Shown here piece after piece: positions 1-8,355 of a DNA stretch of 23,516 nucleotides. Source of the DNA: CAYVQE01 sp964633205 (GTDB lineage Bacteria; Myxococcota; B64-G9); NCBI GenBank assembly GCA_964633205.1, contig CAZWFN010000102.1:1-23516 (forward strand), in the 5' to 3' direction. The notes under the pieces are model-generated. The model worked only from the letters and a program-made list of their open reading frames with translations, was not told where the DNA came from and ran no database searches. The stretch's first letter is position 1. Every line of letters begins with the position of its first letter. A program made the translations under genes and the position numbers.

Positions 1-177
1 GAATTGCGTCCGCGCTGTATCTATTTGTTTTCATTGGCTAAACTGATCACGGATGCGGAAGCCCCCTTTTGTTCTCAACTAGAAATAGAAGAATATAAGA
101 GTCCTTTTGTGCGGGACCATGTGTTGCACGGTTTCTATGCGCAGTCTTCGGAAGCTCATCCTCCCCTCCACGGATGA
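1..177 (+). CDS. Possible 3' end of a truncated gene, function unknown
   Basis: Frame 1 is open from the first base to a TGA at 175-177, giving 58 residues with no start inside the window. The tail reads LEIEEYKSPFVRDHVLHGFY followed by a Ser/Pro/His-rich end. Codon use is far more A/T-ending than in the other genes here, so it would be a transferred or poorly adapted gene if real. I do not recognise a family. A 58-codon open frame at this composition can occur by chance, so this is only a candidate. Confidence 0.2.
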   Translation, partial: ELRPRCIYLFSLAKLITDAEAPFCSQLEIEEYKSPFVRDHVLHGFYAQSSEAHPPLHG

Positions 178-379
178 TCGGAGCTAGGGGCCTGCACACT
201 CCTTCCCAGTCTCCGTTTAGGATGGCTCTGATCCAAGTTGCTAATCCAACTCGATAATAGCAAAGAACAAGGAGGATATCAACACCGAGGAACGACACCG
301 AGGGACGGGGGCAAAGGGCTACGCCTGAGAGGAGAGTCGGACCTGGCCCATGAGTCTCGGATGACGTCCTCGGCCTCAT

Positions 380-417
380 GGCGCTGCCCATGGAGTTTGA
401 GCTTGTCCATGGGCGCC
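380..417. repeat. Imperfect inverted repeat (hairpin) upstream of the glycosidase gene
   Basis: The left arm 380-394 (GGCGC, a 3-nt bulge, then CCATGGA) pairs with the right arm 406-417 (TCCATGGGCGCC) across an 11-nt loop, giving 12 pairs. No T-run follows, so it does not look like an intrinsic terminator. It lies 140 nt upstream of the glycosidase start and could be a leader structure or a remnant. No function is assigned. Confidence 0.45.
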
Positions 418-556
418 CTGGGGGGCTATTCATCTGGGGAGGAGTTGGGTGGACTGCGATCCCTGTTGGCGGTAGTTTCGAAGGCGATCGGGAATGAGCC
501 ATGCGGAACGCGGCTGCGCGCGAAGGCGCTGGCGGCGGCGCGGACTGGAGGTGGGC

Positions 557-2764
557 ATGCGCGGGATGACCAGGTTGGGGCTGGTGGGGCTGTTGCTGCT
601 GGGGGCGGCGGGCTGCGGCCAGGCGCCGCCCATCGATCCGCTGCCCATGACGCGGCTGACAACCGACCGCACCTATTTGCGCGACGGGTACGGCCGCTAC
701 GTGTTCTTCCACGGGGTCAACCTGTCGGGCTCGACCAAGGTGCCGGCGCGCATCGGCGCCGACGGGGTGCCGTCCTACGTGGGCAAGCCCTTTCCGCTGG
801 AGCAGGCCGACGCCGAGTTCGCCAAGCTGCGCGCGCTGGGCTTCAACGCGGTGCGGCTGCTGCTGATGTGGGAGGGCATCGCCCCGGTCGAGCGCGGGGT
901 CTACGACCAGGCCTATCTCGACTATTTGCGCCGGATCGTGGCCAGCGCCCGGCAGCACGGCATCTGGGTGCTGCTCGACATGCACCAGGACATGTTCAGC
1001 CGCCACCTGCGGGTGGAGTACAACCGCCACCCGGCCCAGGGCCAGCCCGGCTCGCTGGAACACACCCTGCTGAGCCTGGTGCCCGACGCGGCCAGCGGCG
1101 AGTACGACGACGTGGTGCAGGGCGACGGCGCGCCGCGCTGGGCGGTGGCCGCCTGTTTGCAGGAGAAGAAGCTGGATTCGCCCCACTGGGGCACGCCGCG
1201 CATCCTGAGCGGGCTGGATCTGGAGCAGGTCGAGTCGCTGTGGGCCCTGGTGCGCGACCTGCTGGACCTGGAGGACGGCGGTGAGGTGCCCGCCTGGGTG
1301 GGCGACTTCATCCTGGGCCTGCCCGGGCCCTTCCCGGTCGACGAGACCACCGATCTGCTGCCCTTCACCACCTGGTTTCTGGCCTACGTGCTGAGCCTGG
1401 ATCTGGCCCGCTGCTACGGCTGCCTGCTGGCCGGCGCCGAGCTGTTCCCGGACCTGCGGGTCGAAGGCGAGAACGTCGAGGACTACCTGCAGGGCGGCTA
1501 CGCCGAGGCCTGGGCCCAGGTGGCCGAGCGGGTCGGCGGCCAGGTCAACGTGATCGGCTACGACCTGATGAACGAGCCCGGGGCCAACTTCTTGACCCTG
1601 ACCGCGGCCGCGGCCCTGATCCAGACCGGCGCCCACCAAGGCGCCCGCGACGCGTTGATCGGGCTGCTGGGCGAGAGCGACGGCCAGCGCGCCTACGACG
1701 CATTGTTGGCGCTCAAGATCCTGCCGCCCGACACCGAGCCCGCCACCCTGCAGCGCTGGGGCCTGGCCGGGCTCGACCTGCTGGCCGTGTTCGGGCTCAA
1801 CGTCGATTTCAACGAGCACCACATGCGGCCCTTCATCGAGCGGGTGGGCGCCGGCATCGTGGAGCGCGACCCGCAGGCCATCATCTGGATCGAGAGCGCC
1901 CTGAGCGCCGACACCTACCTGAGCGACGAGCCGGGCGGCGGCATACTGGGCCAGTGGGGCGACCCCATGACGCACCCCGAGGGCCTGGAGCAGGTGGTCT
2001 ACGCCCCGCACTGGTACCCGGACATCTACCCCATGCCGGGCTTCAACTCGCCGCCGCGCGCGTTCACCGCCGAGGAGGTGCGCTACCGCGACTACGACGA
2101 TGAGCTGCGCCAGCACATGGCCCAGGCCGCCTACTCGCTGGGCAACATCCCGGTGGTCTACGGCGAGTTCGGCACCTACTTCAACTACAACGGCATAGCG
2201 CAGGCCCAGCGCCAGAACTACATCGTCTCGGCCCACATCCTGGACAACTACTACGAGTCGTTCGAACGGCTGTTCACCTCCAATTTCCTGTGGTGCTATT
2301 CGCCCGAGAACGACTTCGAGCTCGGCGACCTGTGGAACCACGAGGATTTCTCCATCGTCGATCCGCGCGGCGCGCCCCGCGGCGCCCAGGCCTGGCGCCG
2401 GCCTTACGCCGCCGCCCTGGCCGGCAAGCCCATCGCCACCCACTACCACTCGCCGCTGCACTACTTCGACCCGGACAAGGGCGAGGTGAACCGGGTGGGC
2501 GAGTTCGAGGTGGTCTACGCGGCCAAGGAGACCGGCGCGCCGAGCGAGATCGTCATCCCCGAGGGGGTCTACCCGGACGGCTTCTACGTCTGGGTCTCGG
2601 ACGGCATCTGCCACTACGACCCGCAGCGCCACGTGCTCTACCACAAGCCGTCGCGCGACGAGCCCGGGGTGGAGCATCGGCTGCGGCTGCTGCCGCCGCT
2701 GGCCGGCTGCGAGAACCGCGGCTGGCAGTACTACTTCGACGGCGATCGGGTGATCGCCCGCTGA
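557..2764 (+). CDS. Secreted GH5 endoglycoceramidase-like glycosidase (lipoprotein)
   Basis: 735 residues. The family is retaining (beta/alpha)8 glycosidases; endoglycoceramidases cut the link between oligosaccharide and ceramide. The start at 557 is preferred because GGAG lies 6 nt upstream and the protein then opens with a lipoprotein signal ending LLLGAAGC. An upstream in-frame ATG at 494 would add a 21-residue Arg-rich extension. Family marks are FFHGVN near the N-terminus, DMHQDMFSR, the acid/base Glu340 in DLMNEPG and the presumed nucleophile Glu537 in VVYGEFGT. The C-terminal ~100 residues (IVIPEGVYPDGFYVWVSDG) resemble the beta-sandwich of endoglycoceramidases. It is longer than typical family members (about 450-500 residues), with an insertion between DMHQD and NEP. 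It is first in an operon with transport genes. Substrate is inferred from family; another beta-glycoside is possible. Confidence 0.82.
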   Translation: MRGMTRLGLVGLLLLGAAGCGQAPPIDPLPMTRLTTDRTYLRDGYGRYVFFHGVNLSGSTKVPARIGADGVPSYVGKPFPLEQADAEFAKLRALGFNAVRLLLMWEGIAPVERGVYDQAYLDYLRRIVASARQHGIWVLLDMHQDMFSRHLRVEYNRHPAQGQPGSLEHTLLSLVPDAASGEYDDVVQGDGAPRWAVAACLQEKKLDSPHWGTPRILSGLDLEQVESLWALVRDLLDLEDGGEVPAWVGDFILGLPGPFPVDETTDLLPFTTWFLAYVLSLDLARCYGCLLAGAELFPDLRVEGENVEDYLQGGYAEAWAQVAERVGGQVNVIGYDLMNEPGANFLTLTAAAALIQTGAHQGARDALIGLLGESDGQRAYDALLALKILPPDTEPATLQRWGLAGLDLLAVFGLNVDFNEHHMRPFIERVGAGIVERDPQAIIWIESALSADTYLSDEPGGGILGQWGDPMTHPEGLEQVVYAPHWYPDIYPMPGFNSPPRAFTAEEVRYRDYDDELRQHMAQAAYSLGNIPVVYGEFGTYFNYNGIAQAQRQNYIVSAHILDNYYESFERLFTSNFLWCYSPENDFELGDLWNHEDFSIVDPRGAPRGAQAWRRPYAAALAGKPIATHYHSPLHYFDPDKGEVNRVGEFEVVYAAKETGAPSEIVIPEGVYPDGFYVWVSDGICHYDPQRHVLYHKPSRDEPGVEHRLRLLPPLAGCENRGWQYYFDGDRVIAR

Positions 2765-2777
2765 CGCGAGGGACGCC

Positions 2778-4142
2778 ATGCGCACGCCCATCTCATGGAT
2801 CGCGCTGTCGATCGTCTGCTGCGCCACGGCCGCGGCCCAGACCCGGACCGAGCCGCCCTTCGCCGAGCAGGTGCGCGACGAGACGGTCACCATGCAGGCC
2901 GAGATGCTCAACCTGCTGCTGTGGCGAAACGACGCCGACTTCGACCGCTCCGAGCCGCTGTGGGACGAAGACGGCCAGGACGTCGGCGTCTTGGCCACCG
3001 TGTTCACCCCCACCTTCACCTGGAACATCGTCCGCTCGCTGCGCATCACCTACCAGGCCGAGCTGGGGCTGAACTACTGGTCGCGCAACGACCCGGACGT
3101 CGAGGACATGACCAGCCCCTCGATCCTGGTGATGAAGCACCGCGAGCTGCACGCCTCGGGCGAGCTGGAAGACAGCATGGGCTTCAAGATCGGCTACGGC
3201 CGCTTCATCGATCCGACCGGCCTGTTCATCAACCACTGGATCGGCAGCGCCCAGTACTGGCTGGGCGAGGACGAGGACCGGCTGGGCCTGTTCGTCGGCC
3301 AGGTGCCGGACTCCAGCCACGAGGGCATCTCGGTCACCGACAACAACTTCAGCCGCGACATCTTCGTCTACGGGGCGCGTTTCGACTGGCGCATCGACCA
3401 CGGCTGGAAGCTGGCCATCGGCATGCACAACCTCTACGACAGCCACCTGCCCGGCCAGGAGCGCTGGCTGCTGGCGCCCAACCTGCACCTGGCCGCCGGC
3501 GACCAGGACCTGGGCCTGAGCCTCGACGCCATGCTGCAGCTGGGCCAGGCCGAGGGCCAGACCGTGGCCGGCCGCATCCAGCAACACCTGGCCTGGGCCA
3601 TACAGGGCCACATCCACTGGCACCTGACCGATCACTTCAAGCTGTGGCCTTCGGACGTGGACCTGCACCTGCTGCTGACCAGCCCGGACGACGCCCACGC
3701 CGACAACGACTTCCAGGGCGCCTTCTGGGGCTCGGGCAAGAACGGCTCGGCCACCCTGATGCTGACCGAGGACGAGATCCGCGACTGGTACGACAACTAC
3801 GACGAGCGCTTCGGCCGGCGGCAGGGCGGCTTCTACCACAACCGGGCCGGGCTGATGCTGGTCGAGCTGCAAGCCGGCTGGAACCTGGCGCGCTGGTGGA
3901 AGCTCAAGCTGGTGGTCGCGGTGGCCAACGTGCTGCAGCCGGCCAACGCCCTGGACGAGCCCTTCGCCGGGGTGGAGCTGGATCTGATACAGGAGTTCGT
4001 GCTGTTCGACCTGATCGAAGTGGTGGTCGCCGGTGGGGTGCTGGTGCCGGGCGGCGCGGCCGGGGCCCTGGTCAACTTCATCGATCGCGGCGCCACCGAC
4101 CCGGTGGGCATGCTGGAGGCGGCCGTGCGGGTGCGCTACTGA
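2778..4142 (+). CDS. Putative outer-membrane beta-barrel protein
   Basis: 454 residues. A signal peptide (basic start, hydrophobic core, AAAQ cleavage region near residue 21) is followed by alternating polar/aromatic strands without helical membrane segments, ending in the aromatic tail AAVRVRY. A terminal Tyr/Phe is the usual outer-membrane barrel assembly signal. I do not recognise a specific porin family. It starts 13 nt after the glycosidase stop with a GAGGGA ribosome site, and is followed by an inner-membrane symporter. Its place fits a porin or surface protein passing the glycosidase product into the periplasm; that role is inference. A periplasmic beta-rich protein is the alternative. 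Confidence 0.6.
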   Translation: MRTPISWIALSIVCCATAAAQTRTEPPFAEQVRDETVTMQAEMLNLLLWRNDADFDRSEPLWDEDGQDVGVLATVFTPTFTWNIVRSLRITYQAELGLNYWSRNDPDVEDMTSPSILVMKHRELHASGELEDSMGFKIGYGRFIDPTGLFINHWIGSAQYWLGEDEDRLGLFVGQVPDSSHEGISVTDNNFSRDIFVYGARFDWRIDHGWKLAIGMHNLYDSHLPGQERWLLAPNLHLAAGDQDLGLSLDAMLQLGQAEGQTVAGRIQQHLAWAIQGHIHWHLTDHFKLWPSDVDLHLLLTSPDDAHADNDFQGAFWGSGKNGSATLMLTEDEIRDWYDNYDERFGRRQGGFYHNRAGLMLVELQAGWNLARWWKLKLVVAVANVLQPANALDEPFAGVELDLIQEFVLFDLIEVVVAGGVLVPGGAAGALVNFIDRGATDPVGMLEAAVRVRY

Positions 4143-4164
4143 GCGCCGGATGGCGGGTGGAACC

Positions 4165-5841
4165 ATGGGCGCCATCGAGCTGCGGTTCGTCGACTGGCTG
4201 ATCATCGGGCTGTACTTCGTCGCCATCATCGGCATCGGCGTGTATCTCAAGCGCTACACCCGCACCGGCGAGGACTTCTTCCTGGCCGGGCGGCGCAACA
4301 GCTCCTGGGTGGCCGGGCTGGCCTTCTTGTCGGCCAACCTGGGCGCGCTGGAGATCCTGGGCTGGACCGGCGGCACCATGAAGTACGGCATGTTCGTCTC
4401 CCACTTCTACTGGGTGGGCGCCATCCCGGCCATGATCTTTCTGGGCCTCTACATGATGCCCTTCTACTACTCCAGCCGCATCCACTCGGTGCCGGGCTAT
4501 CTCAAGCTGCGCTTCGACGAGCGCACCCGGCTGCTCAACGCCTTCTCCTTCGCGCTGATGACCCTGCTGATGTCGGGCATCAACCTGTACCTGATGGCCC
4601 TGGTGCTGCGCACCATCCTGGGCTGGGACTGGCATCTGAGCCTGTGGGCCTCGGCGGTGTCGGTGGCCTGCTACATCGCGCTGGGCGGGTTGATGTCGGC
4701 CATCTTCACCGAGATCGTGCAGTTCTTCCTGATCTGGTTCGGCCTGTTCCTGGTGGCGGTGCTGGGCGTGGTCGAGCTGGGTGGTCTGGACCAGGTCTTC
4801 ACCGGGCTGGACGACTCCATGCGCCACCTGTGGGCCACCGCCGGCACTGCCGAGGAAAACGCCATGGGGGTGACCTGGGCCGGCATCGTCATGGGGCTGG
4901 GCTGGGTGCTGTCGTTCGGCTACTGGACCACCGACTTTCTGGTCATCCAGCGGGCCTTCTCTTCCAAGGACCTGCGCTCGGCGCGGCTGACCCCCATCAC
5001 CGCCTCGTTTTTCAAGATGGCGCTGCCCTTCATCATCGTGGTGGCCGGGCTGGTGGCCTACAAGCTGGCCCAGTCGGCCGGCAGCGGTTTCGCCCTGCTG
5101 GCGCATCCGGACACCGGCGAGCCCTGGAACGACACCGCCCTGCCGCTGCTGATCGCCCGCTACTACCCGGCCGGGCTGGTGGGCCTGGGCATCACCGCGC
5201 TGCTGGCCGGCTTCATGGCCGGCCAGGCCGGCAACGTCTCGGCCTTCAACACGGTCTGGACCTACGACATCTACCGGGTGCTGTTCAAAAAGGACGCCAG
5301 CGACGCCCACCTGGTGTGGGTGGGGCGGGTGACCACCATCGTCGGCATCCTGCTGTCGGTGGCCACCGCCTACCTGGCCATGCAGTTCAACACCATCATG
5401 GATTATATCCAGGCCATCTTCTCCTGGGTCAACGCGCCGCTGTTCGCCACCATGCTGCTGGGCATGTTCTCGCGCCGCATCACCTCGGCCGGGGCCTTCT
5501 GGGGGCTGATCGCCGGCATGCTGGCATCGTTTTCGATCTTCTTGGGCTTCCGGCTGGAGCTGTTTTCCGAGGGGCTGGTCTACGCGCTGACCTTCTCCGA
5601 ATCGCCCTCGGCCATGAGCTGCAACCTGTGGCAGGCGGTCTGGGCCTGGGTGGTCTGCTTCGGGCTGACCATCGCCATCAGCGCGGTGACCGAGCCCAAG
5701 CCGGCGGCCGAGCTGCACGGGCTGGTCAAGGGCCTGACGCCGCGGGCCGACGACTCCAGCGTGGGGCTGCTGCGCCGGCCGGTGTTCTGGGCGGTCATCA
5801 GCCTGGGGCTGCTGCTGGTGCTCAACATCGTCTACTGGTGA
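4165..5841 (+). CDS. Sodium:solute symporter, SSS/SGLT family
   Basis: 558 residues, an inner-membrane Na+-coupled symporter of the LeuT-fold SSS family. Visible marks are the first helix after WLIIGLYF, the FFLAGRRNSSW loop with a GALEILGWTGG helix, the SGLT-like YWTTDFLVIQRAFSSKD segment, and AFNTVWTYDIYR preceding the Lys-rich loop. About 13-14 hydrophobic helices are spread through the protein, with a long final one ending at the stop. The start at 4165 has GGGTGG four nt upstream; the in-frame ATG at 4150 would add five residues and is nearly as plausible. The SGLT-like motifs and the neighbouring glycosidase favour a sugar substrate, though SSS members also carry amino acids, nucleosides and vitamins. 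Confidence 0.88.
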   Translation: MGAIELRFVDWLIIGLYFVAIIGIGVYLKRYTRTGEDFFLAGRRNSSWVAGLAFLSANLGALEILGWTGGTMKYGMFVSHFYWVGAIPAMIFLGLYMMPFYYSSRIHSVPGYLKLRFDERTRLLNAFSFALMTLLMSGINLYLMALVLRTILGWDWHLSLWASAVSVACYIALGGLMSAIFTEIVQFFLIWFGLFLVAVLGVVELGGLDQVFTGLDDSMRHLWATAGTAEENAMGVTWAGIVMGLGWVLSFGYWTTDFLVIQRAFSSKDLRSARLTPITASFFKMALPFIIVVAGLVAYKLAQSAGSGFALLAHPDTGEPWNDTALPLLIARYYPAGLVGLGITALLAGFMAGQAGNVSAFNTVWTYDIYRVLFKKDASDAHLVWVGRVTTIVGILLSVATAYLAMQFNTIMDYIQAIFSWVNAPLFATMLLGMFSRRITSAGAFWGLIAGMLASFSIFLGFRLELFSEGLVYALTFSESPSAMSCNLWQAVWAWVVCFGLTIAISAVTEPKPAAELHGLVKGLTPRADDSSVGLLRRPVFWAVISLGLLLVLNIVYW

Positions 5842-5854
5842 GCGGGAGGCTTGC

Positions 5855-6097
5855 ATGAGCGACGCGCCACGACCGGCCGCCGGGCCGCTGCCGATCTGGT
5901 TCTTCGTGGGATTGATCCTGAGCGCCTATGGGGTGATCATCCTGGTGGCCGGCCTGGTGGGCGATGAGCGGCCCACGGTGCTGGCCGAGCTCAGGCCGGC
6001 GCTGTGGTGGAGCGCGGTGATGATCGCCGCCGGCGGCATCTTGACCTTCATCGGGCTGTGGGGCCACCGGCGCACGAAAAAGGGAGAATTGCCATGA
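5855..6097 (+). CDS. Small two-helix inner-membrane protein
   Basis: 80 residues. A Pro-rich N-terminus is followed by helix 1 (LPIWFFVGLILSAYGVIILV), a loop of about 15 residues, helix 2 (LWWSAVMIAAGGILTFIGL) and a basic tail. It begins 13 nt after the symporter stop with GGGAGG as ribosome site, and its stop overlaps the next ATG (ATGA at 6094-6097), so it is translationally coupled. Position and size suggest an accessory subunit or stabiliser of the symporter, but I recognise no named family. Confidence 0.72.
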   Translation: MSDAPRPAAGPLPIWFFVGLILSAYGVIILVAGLVGDERPTVLAELRPALWWSAVMIAAGGILTFIGLWGHRRTKKGELP

Positions 6098-6528
6098 GAG
6101 AGGTGCAGACCCGTTATCCGTCCTTCCCGGCGGTGGAGACCGAGCAGGCGCTGGCCATCGAGCCGGAGCGCAACTGGCAGGTGCTGTGCGGCGATCGCGA
6201 TCACTGGCGGGCGGGGGTGTACAGCCCGGCCGCGACCAGCGCCGAGCAGATCGCCGAGCTGGAGCAGCACGACTGTGCGGAGCTGTTCTGCTTGCTGGAG
6301 GGACGGCTGACGCTGCTGGTGGCGCGCAACCGGCAGTTGGAGCAGCTCGTGCTCGAGCCGGGTCGGCCGGTGCTGGTCGATGCGCCGCACGCCGGGTTCT
6401 GCCCGGACGGGCCGCATAGCGGCCGGGCACTGGTGGTGGAGCGGGACAGCTTCGATACCCGCTACGCCGCCCCCCACGCCTTTGCGACCAATCAGACGCT
6501 GGAGTTCGAACCGGTCGGGGAAGAATAG
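6094..6528 (+). CDS. Small cupin-like protein
   Basis: 144 residues, cytoplasmic by absence of a signal. The start at 6094 is fixed by the ATGA overlap with the preceding gene and GGGAGA seven nt upstream; frames open further upstream are read-through of that gene. The middle (CAELFCLLEGRLTLLV, then a turn and LVLEPGRPVLVDAPHAGF) has the beta-strand rhythm of a single-domain cupin, but the full HxH...E...H metal set is not evident, so it may bind a ligand rather than catalyse. Last in the glycosidase/symporter operon, it could be a sugar sensor or isomerase-like protein. The last residues, LEFEPVGEE, lie in a duplicated DNA segment. Confidence 0.6.
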   Translation: MREVQTRYPSFPAVETEQALAIEPERNWQVLCGDRDHWRAGVYSPAATSAEQIAELEQHDCAELFCLLEGRLTLLVARNRQLEQLVLEPGRPVLVDAPHAGFCPDGPHSGRALVVERDSFDTRYAAPHAFATNQTLEFEPVGEE

Positions 6529-6578
6529 CGGGGAGAAGGGTTTGGAGTTCGAACCGGTCGGGGAAGAATAACGGGGAG
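6500..6578. repeat. 43-bp-period tandem duplication across a stop codon
   Basis: Bases 6500-6535 recur at 6543-6578 with one mismatch, 43 bp apart. The first copy encodes the last codons and stop of the cupin-like gene. The second is shifted by one frame and lies in the gap before the convergent gene. Each copy contains TTCGAACCGGT, made of two overlapping palindromes. No T-rich hairpin terminator is present here. Confidence 0.85.
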
Positions 6579-6586
6579 GATGAAAC

Positions 6587-7510
6587 TCAGCTTCCGCTGT
6601 CGGCCTCGCCGTCGGCCTCGCTGTCGGCCGCGCCGGCGGCCTCGCCCTGGCCGTTGTTCAGCGGCACCAACTCGACGTCGGCTTCGCGGGCCAGCTTGCG
6701 TAGCAGCTTGCGCCAGCGGTCTCGGGCCTTGCCCCAGGCGCCGCTGGCCAGCAGCTCCTTGCCGCGGTCGAGTTCGCGCTTGACCCGCTGCTCGGCGGAA
6801 TCGCCCTCGAGCTCCCACAGCGCCTGGGCGTAGAAGATGTGGTTCAGCGGATGGCCGGGATAGTGCCCGGCGGCCTGCTCCAGCATGGTCAGCGCCTTGT
6901 CGCCGTCGCCCACCCCCTGCGGCCAGGGCGGCGCCATCAGGTACAGCAGCCCCAGAACGCGCAGCGGCCCGCCGCGCTCCTCGTCCGGGCTCAGCCGCAC
7001 CGCGGTCTCCAGCTCGCCCACCAGCCGCTTGAGGTTCTTGACCGCCAGCGCGGTGTGATCGTGGACCGCGATGCCCAGGTTGACCGCCAGGTAGTAACAA
7101 GCCCGGCCCTCTTCCACGGTGCCGTCGCCGCGGATGCCGTAGAGCGCCTGGGCCGGCGCGCCGTCCAGCGCGATCTCGGCCCAGCGCACCCCCTCGGAGG
7201 CCAGCCGCTCCCGGTCGCTCTCGTCCAGGTGGCGGTCGGCCAGCAGGTAGCAGACCTTGGCCGGGGCGGCGGTCTGGTGGATGTCCGCGGGGCGCATGCT
7301 GCGCAGCTGCCACAGGGCGCACTTCAGCTCGGCCGAGGGCGTGGTGGGGCCGAAGGCGCGGATGCGCTCGGCCAGCGCCTCGTCCTCGAACTCGGGGCAC
7401 TTGCCCTCCATGCTGTGGAGCTGGTAGAGGTCGTCGGGCAGCGAGAAACGACACCCGCCCAGCACCAGCGCCAGCAGCGCCCCCAGCGCCAGCTTGACGC
7501 CCACTGTCAC
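6587..7510 (-). CDS. TatT-like helical-repeat lipoprotein
   Basis: 307 residues from a GTG at 7510 that overlaps the stop of the preceding gene (GTGA), with GGAAG 8 nt upstream. A GTG at 7525 would add five residues. A short signal ends in LVLGGC, a lipobox, so the protein should be lipid-anchored. The mature part is mostly helical, with LETAVRLSPDEERGGPLRVL, a PPWPQGVGDGDKAL turn and HPLNHIFYAQALWE. These resemble the TatT helical component associated with TRAP-type periplasmic uptake. The C-terminus is low-complexity Ala/Glu/Asp/Gly. It is the last gene of the exporter/binding-protein operon, where it may act as a periplasmic scaffold handing ligand between partners; that is inference. Confidence 0.62.
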   Translation of the reverse strand: MTVGVKLALGALLALVLGGCRFSLPDDLYQLHSMEGKCPEFEDEALAERIRAFGPTTPSAELKCALWQLRSMRPADIHQTAAPAKVCYLLADRHLDESDRERLASEGVRWAEIALDGAPAQALYGIRGDGTVEEGRACYYLAVNLGIAVHDHTALAVKNLKRLVGELETAVRLSPDEERGGPLRVLGLLYLMAPPWPQGVGDGDKALTMLEQAAGHYPGHPLNHIFYAQALWELEGDSAEQRVKRELDRGKELLASGAWGKARDRWRKLLRKLAREADVELVPLNNGQGEAAGAADSEADGEADSGS

Positions 7511-8355
7511 TTGTTTTTCTTCCACAGCTCCACGACCCGCTGGTAGTCCTCGGCAGCGGCCGGAGCAAAGGCCTGCATGCCGAACAGATCACAGATCTCC
7601 TTGCCATCCGGGTGCCGGCACAGTCCGACCAGCGCCTCGGTCAGCTTCTTGCGCTGCGCGGCCGTGGTGCGCTCGGTCGAGGCGGCCAGGCCCACCAAGG
7701 GCAAGGGCTCGGACTCGAAGGCCACCTGGAAATCCTCGGCGAAGGGCAGCGCGTCCAGCGCCCCGTACTGCTGGGAGTTGACCAGCACCGCGTCCAGCCG
7801 TCCCTTGTGCAGCTTGCGCAAGGCGCGCAGCGCCCGGCGCCCGGGCTCGAGCTGGAAGTGCGCGGTCGGGTCGAGCGCGCCGGCGAACACCACCCGGCCC
7901 AAGAAGGCGGGCTCGTCGAGCAGCGAGCCGCCGAGCGTTTTTCCTTTGAGCGCGGCCAGCGAATCGGGCCCGTCCTTGCGGGTCAGCACCCGGTAGATCT
8001 CCGCGGCGGTGCCGTCGATACGCGGGCAGGCCAGCGGCACCAGGCCGTGCGCTTGGCGGTGTTCCAGGTAGAGCCCCAGCGAGGTCAGCATGTACTCCGG
8101 CTTGCGCTCGGCCAGCAGCTCACGGCATTCGTCGACGTCGGCGGTGAAGACGTGCTCGAAGGTGTCGGCCGGCCAGCCGCCGAGCTTCTCCAGCACGCCC
8201 AGCATCTTGTCCATGCTCGGCGCGGCTTGTCGGGCGCTGATCGTGCCGCCGCCGGGATAGCAGACCAGCACCAGCGGTCCGTCCGCGGCGGCCTGTACCG
8301 GCGCGCCGGCGCCGATCCCCAGGCTCAGCATCAATCCCCAGGTGACCCACTTCAT
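7507..8355 (-). CDS. PhnD-like periplasmic substrate-binding protein
   Basis: 282 residues with a signal peptide cleaved near AQAAA. The mature start (GPLVLVCYPGGGT) and the order of elements fit the type-II periplasmic binding fold of the PhnD/TAXI group: DECRELLAERKPEYMLTSLG (ligand loop), LAALKGKTLGGSLLDEPAFL (second-lobe entry) and KGRLDAVLVNSQQY. The ATG at 8355 overlaps the exporter stop (ATGA) with AGGAGA upstream, so the two are coupled. Such proteins usually feed ABC importers; here no ATPase or permease is nearby and the partner appears to be an RND-type exporter. The ligand is unknown. Confidence 0.7.
   Translation of the reverse strand: MKWVTWGLMLSLGIGAGAPVQAAADGPLVLVCYPGGGTISARQAAPSMDKMLGVLEKLGGWPADTFEHVFTADVDECRELLAERKPEYMLTSLGLYLEHRQAHGLVPLACPRIDGTAAEIYRVLTRKDGPDSLAALKGKTLGGSLLDEPAFLGRVVFAGALDPTAHFQLEPGRRALRALRKLHKGRLDAVLVNSQQYGALDALPFAEDFQVAFESEPLPLVGLAASTERTTAAQRKKLTEALVGLCRHPDGKEICDLFGMQAFAPAAAEDYQRVVELWKKNK

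Larger units (their letters stand above)
1..556. other. Lower-GC segment without a convincing gene
   Basis: The first 240 bases run at roughly 42-55% GC against about 70% in the rest of the window, and the composition rises gradually to about 490. It holds an open frame at 1-177, a -10-like GATAAT at 253-258, a strong AAGGAGG Shine-Dalgarno-like run at 269-275 with no ATG/GTG/TTG at usable spacing, and a hairpin at 380-417. A minus-strand frame also stays open from about 500 down to 47, but its predicted peptide shows no domain I recognise. It may be decayed or foreign DNA, or the upstream region of the glycosidase operon. Only the composition difference is certain. Confidence 0.5.

Noticed and set aside
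269..290. Gene start after the strong AAGGAGG at 269-275
   Set aside because: No ATG, GTG or TTG lies within usable distance downstream.
47..3049. Very long minus-strand open frame opposite the glycosidase gene
   Set aside because: Stop-free antisense frames are expected in 70% GC DNA with G/C-ending codons; the protein is Val/Gln/His/Arg-rich low complexity with no motif, while the plus strand encodes a clear GH5 enzyme.
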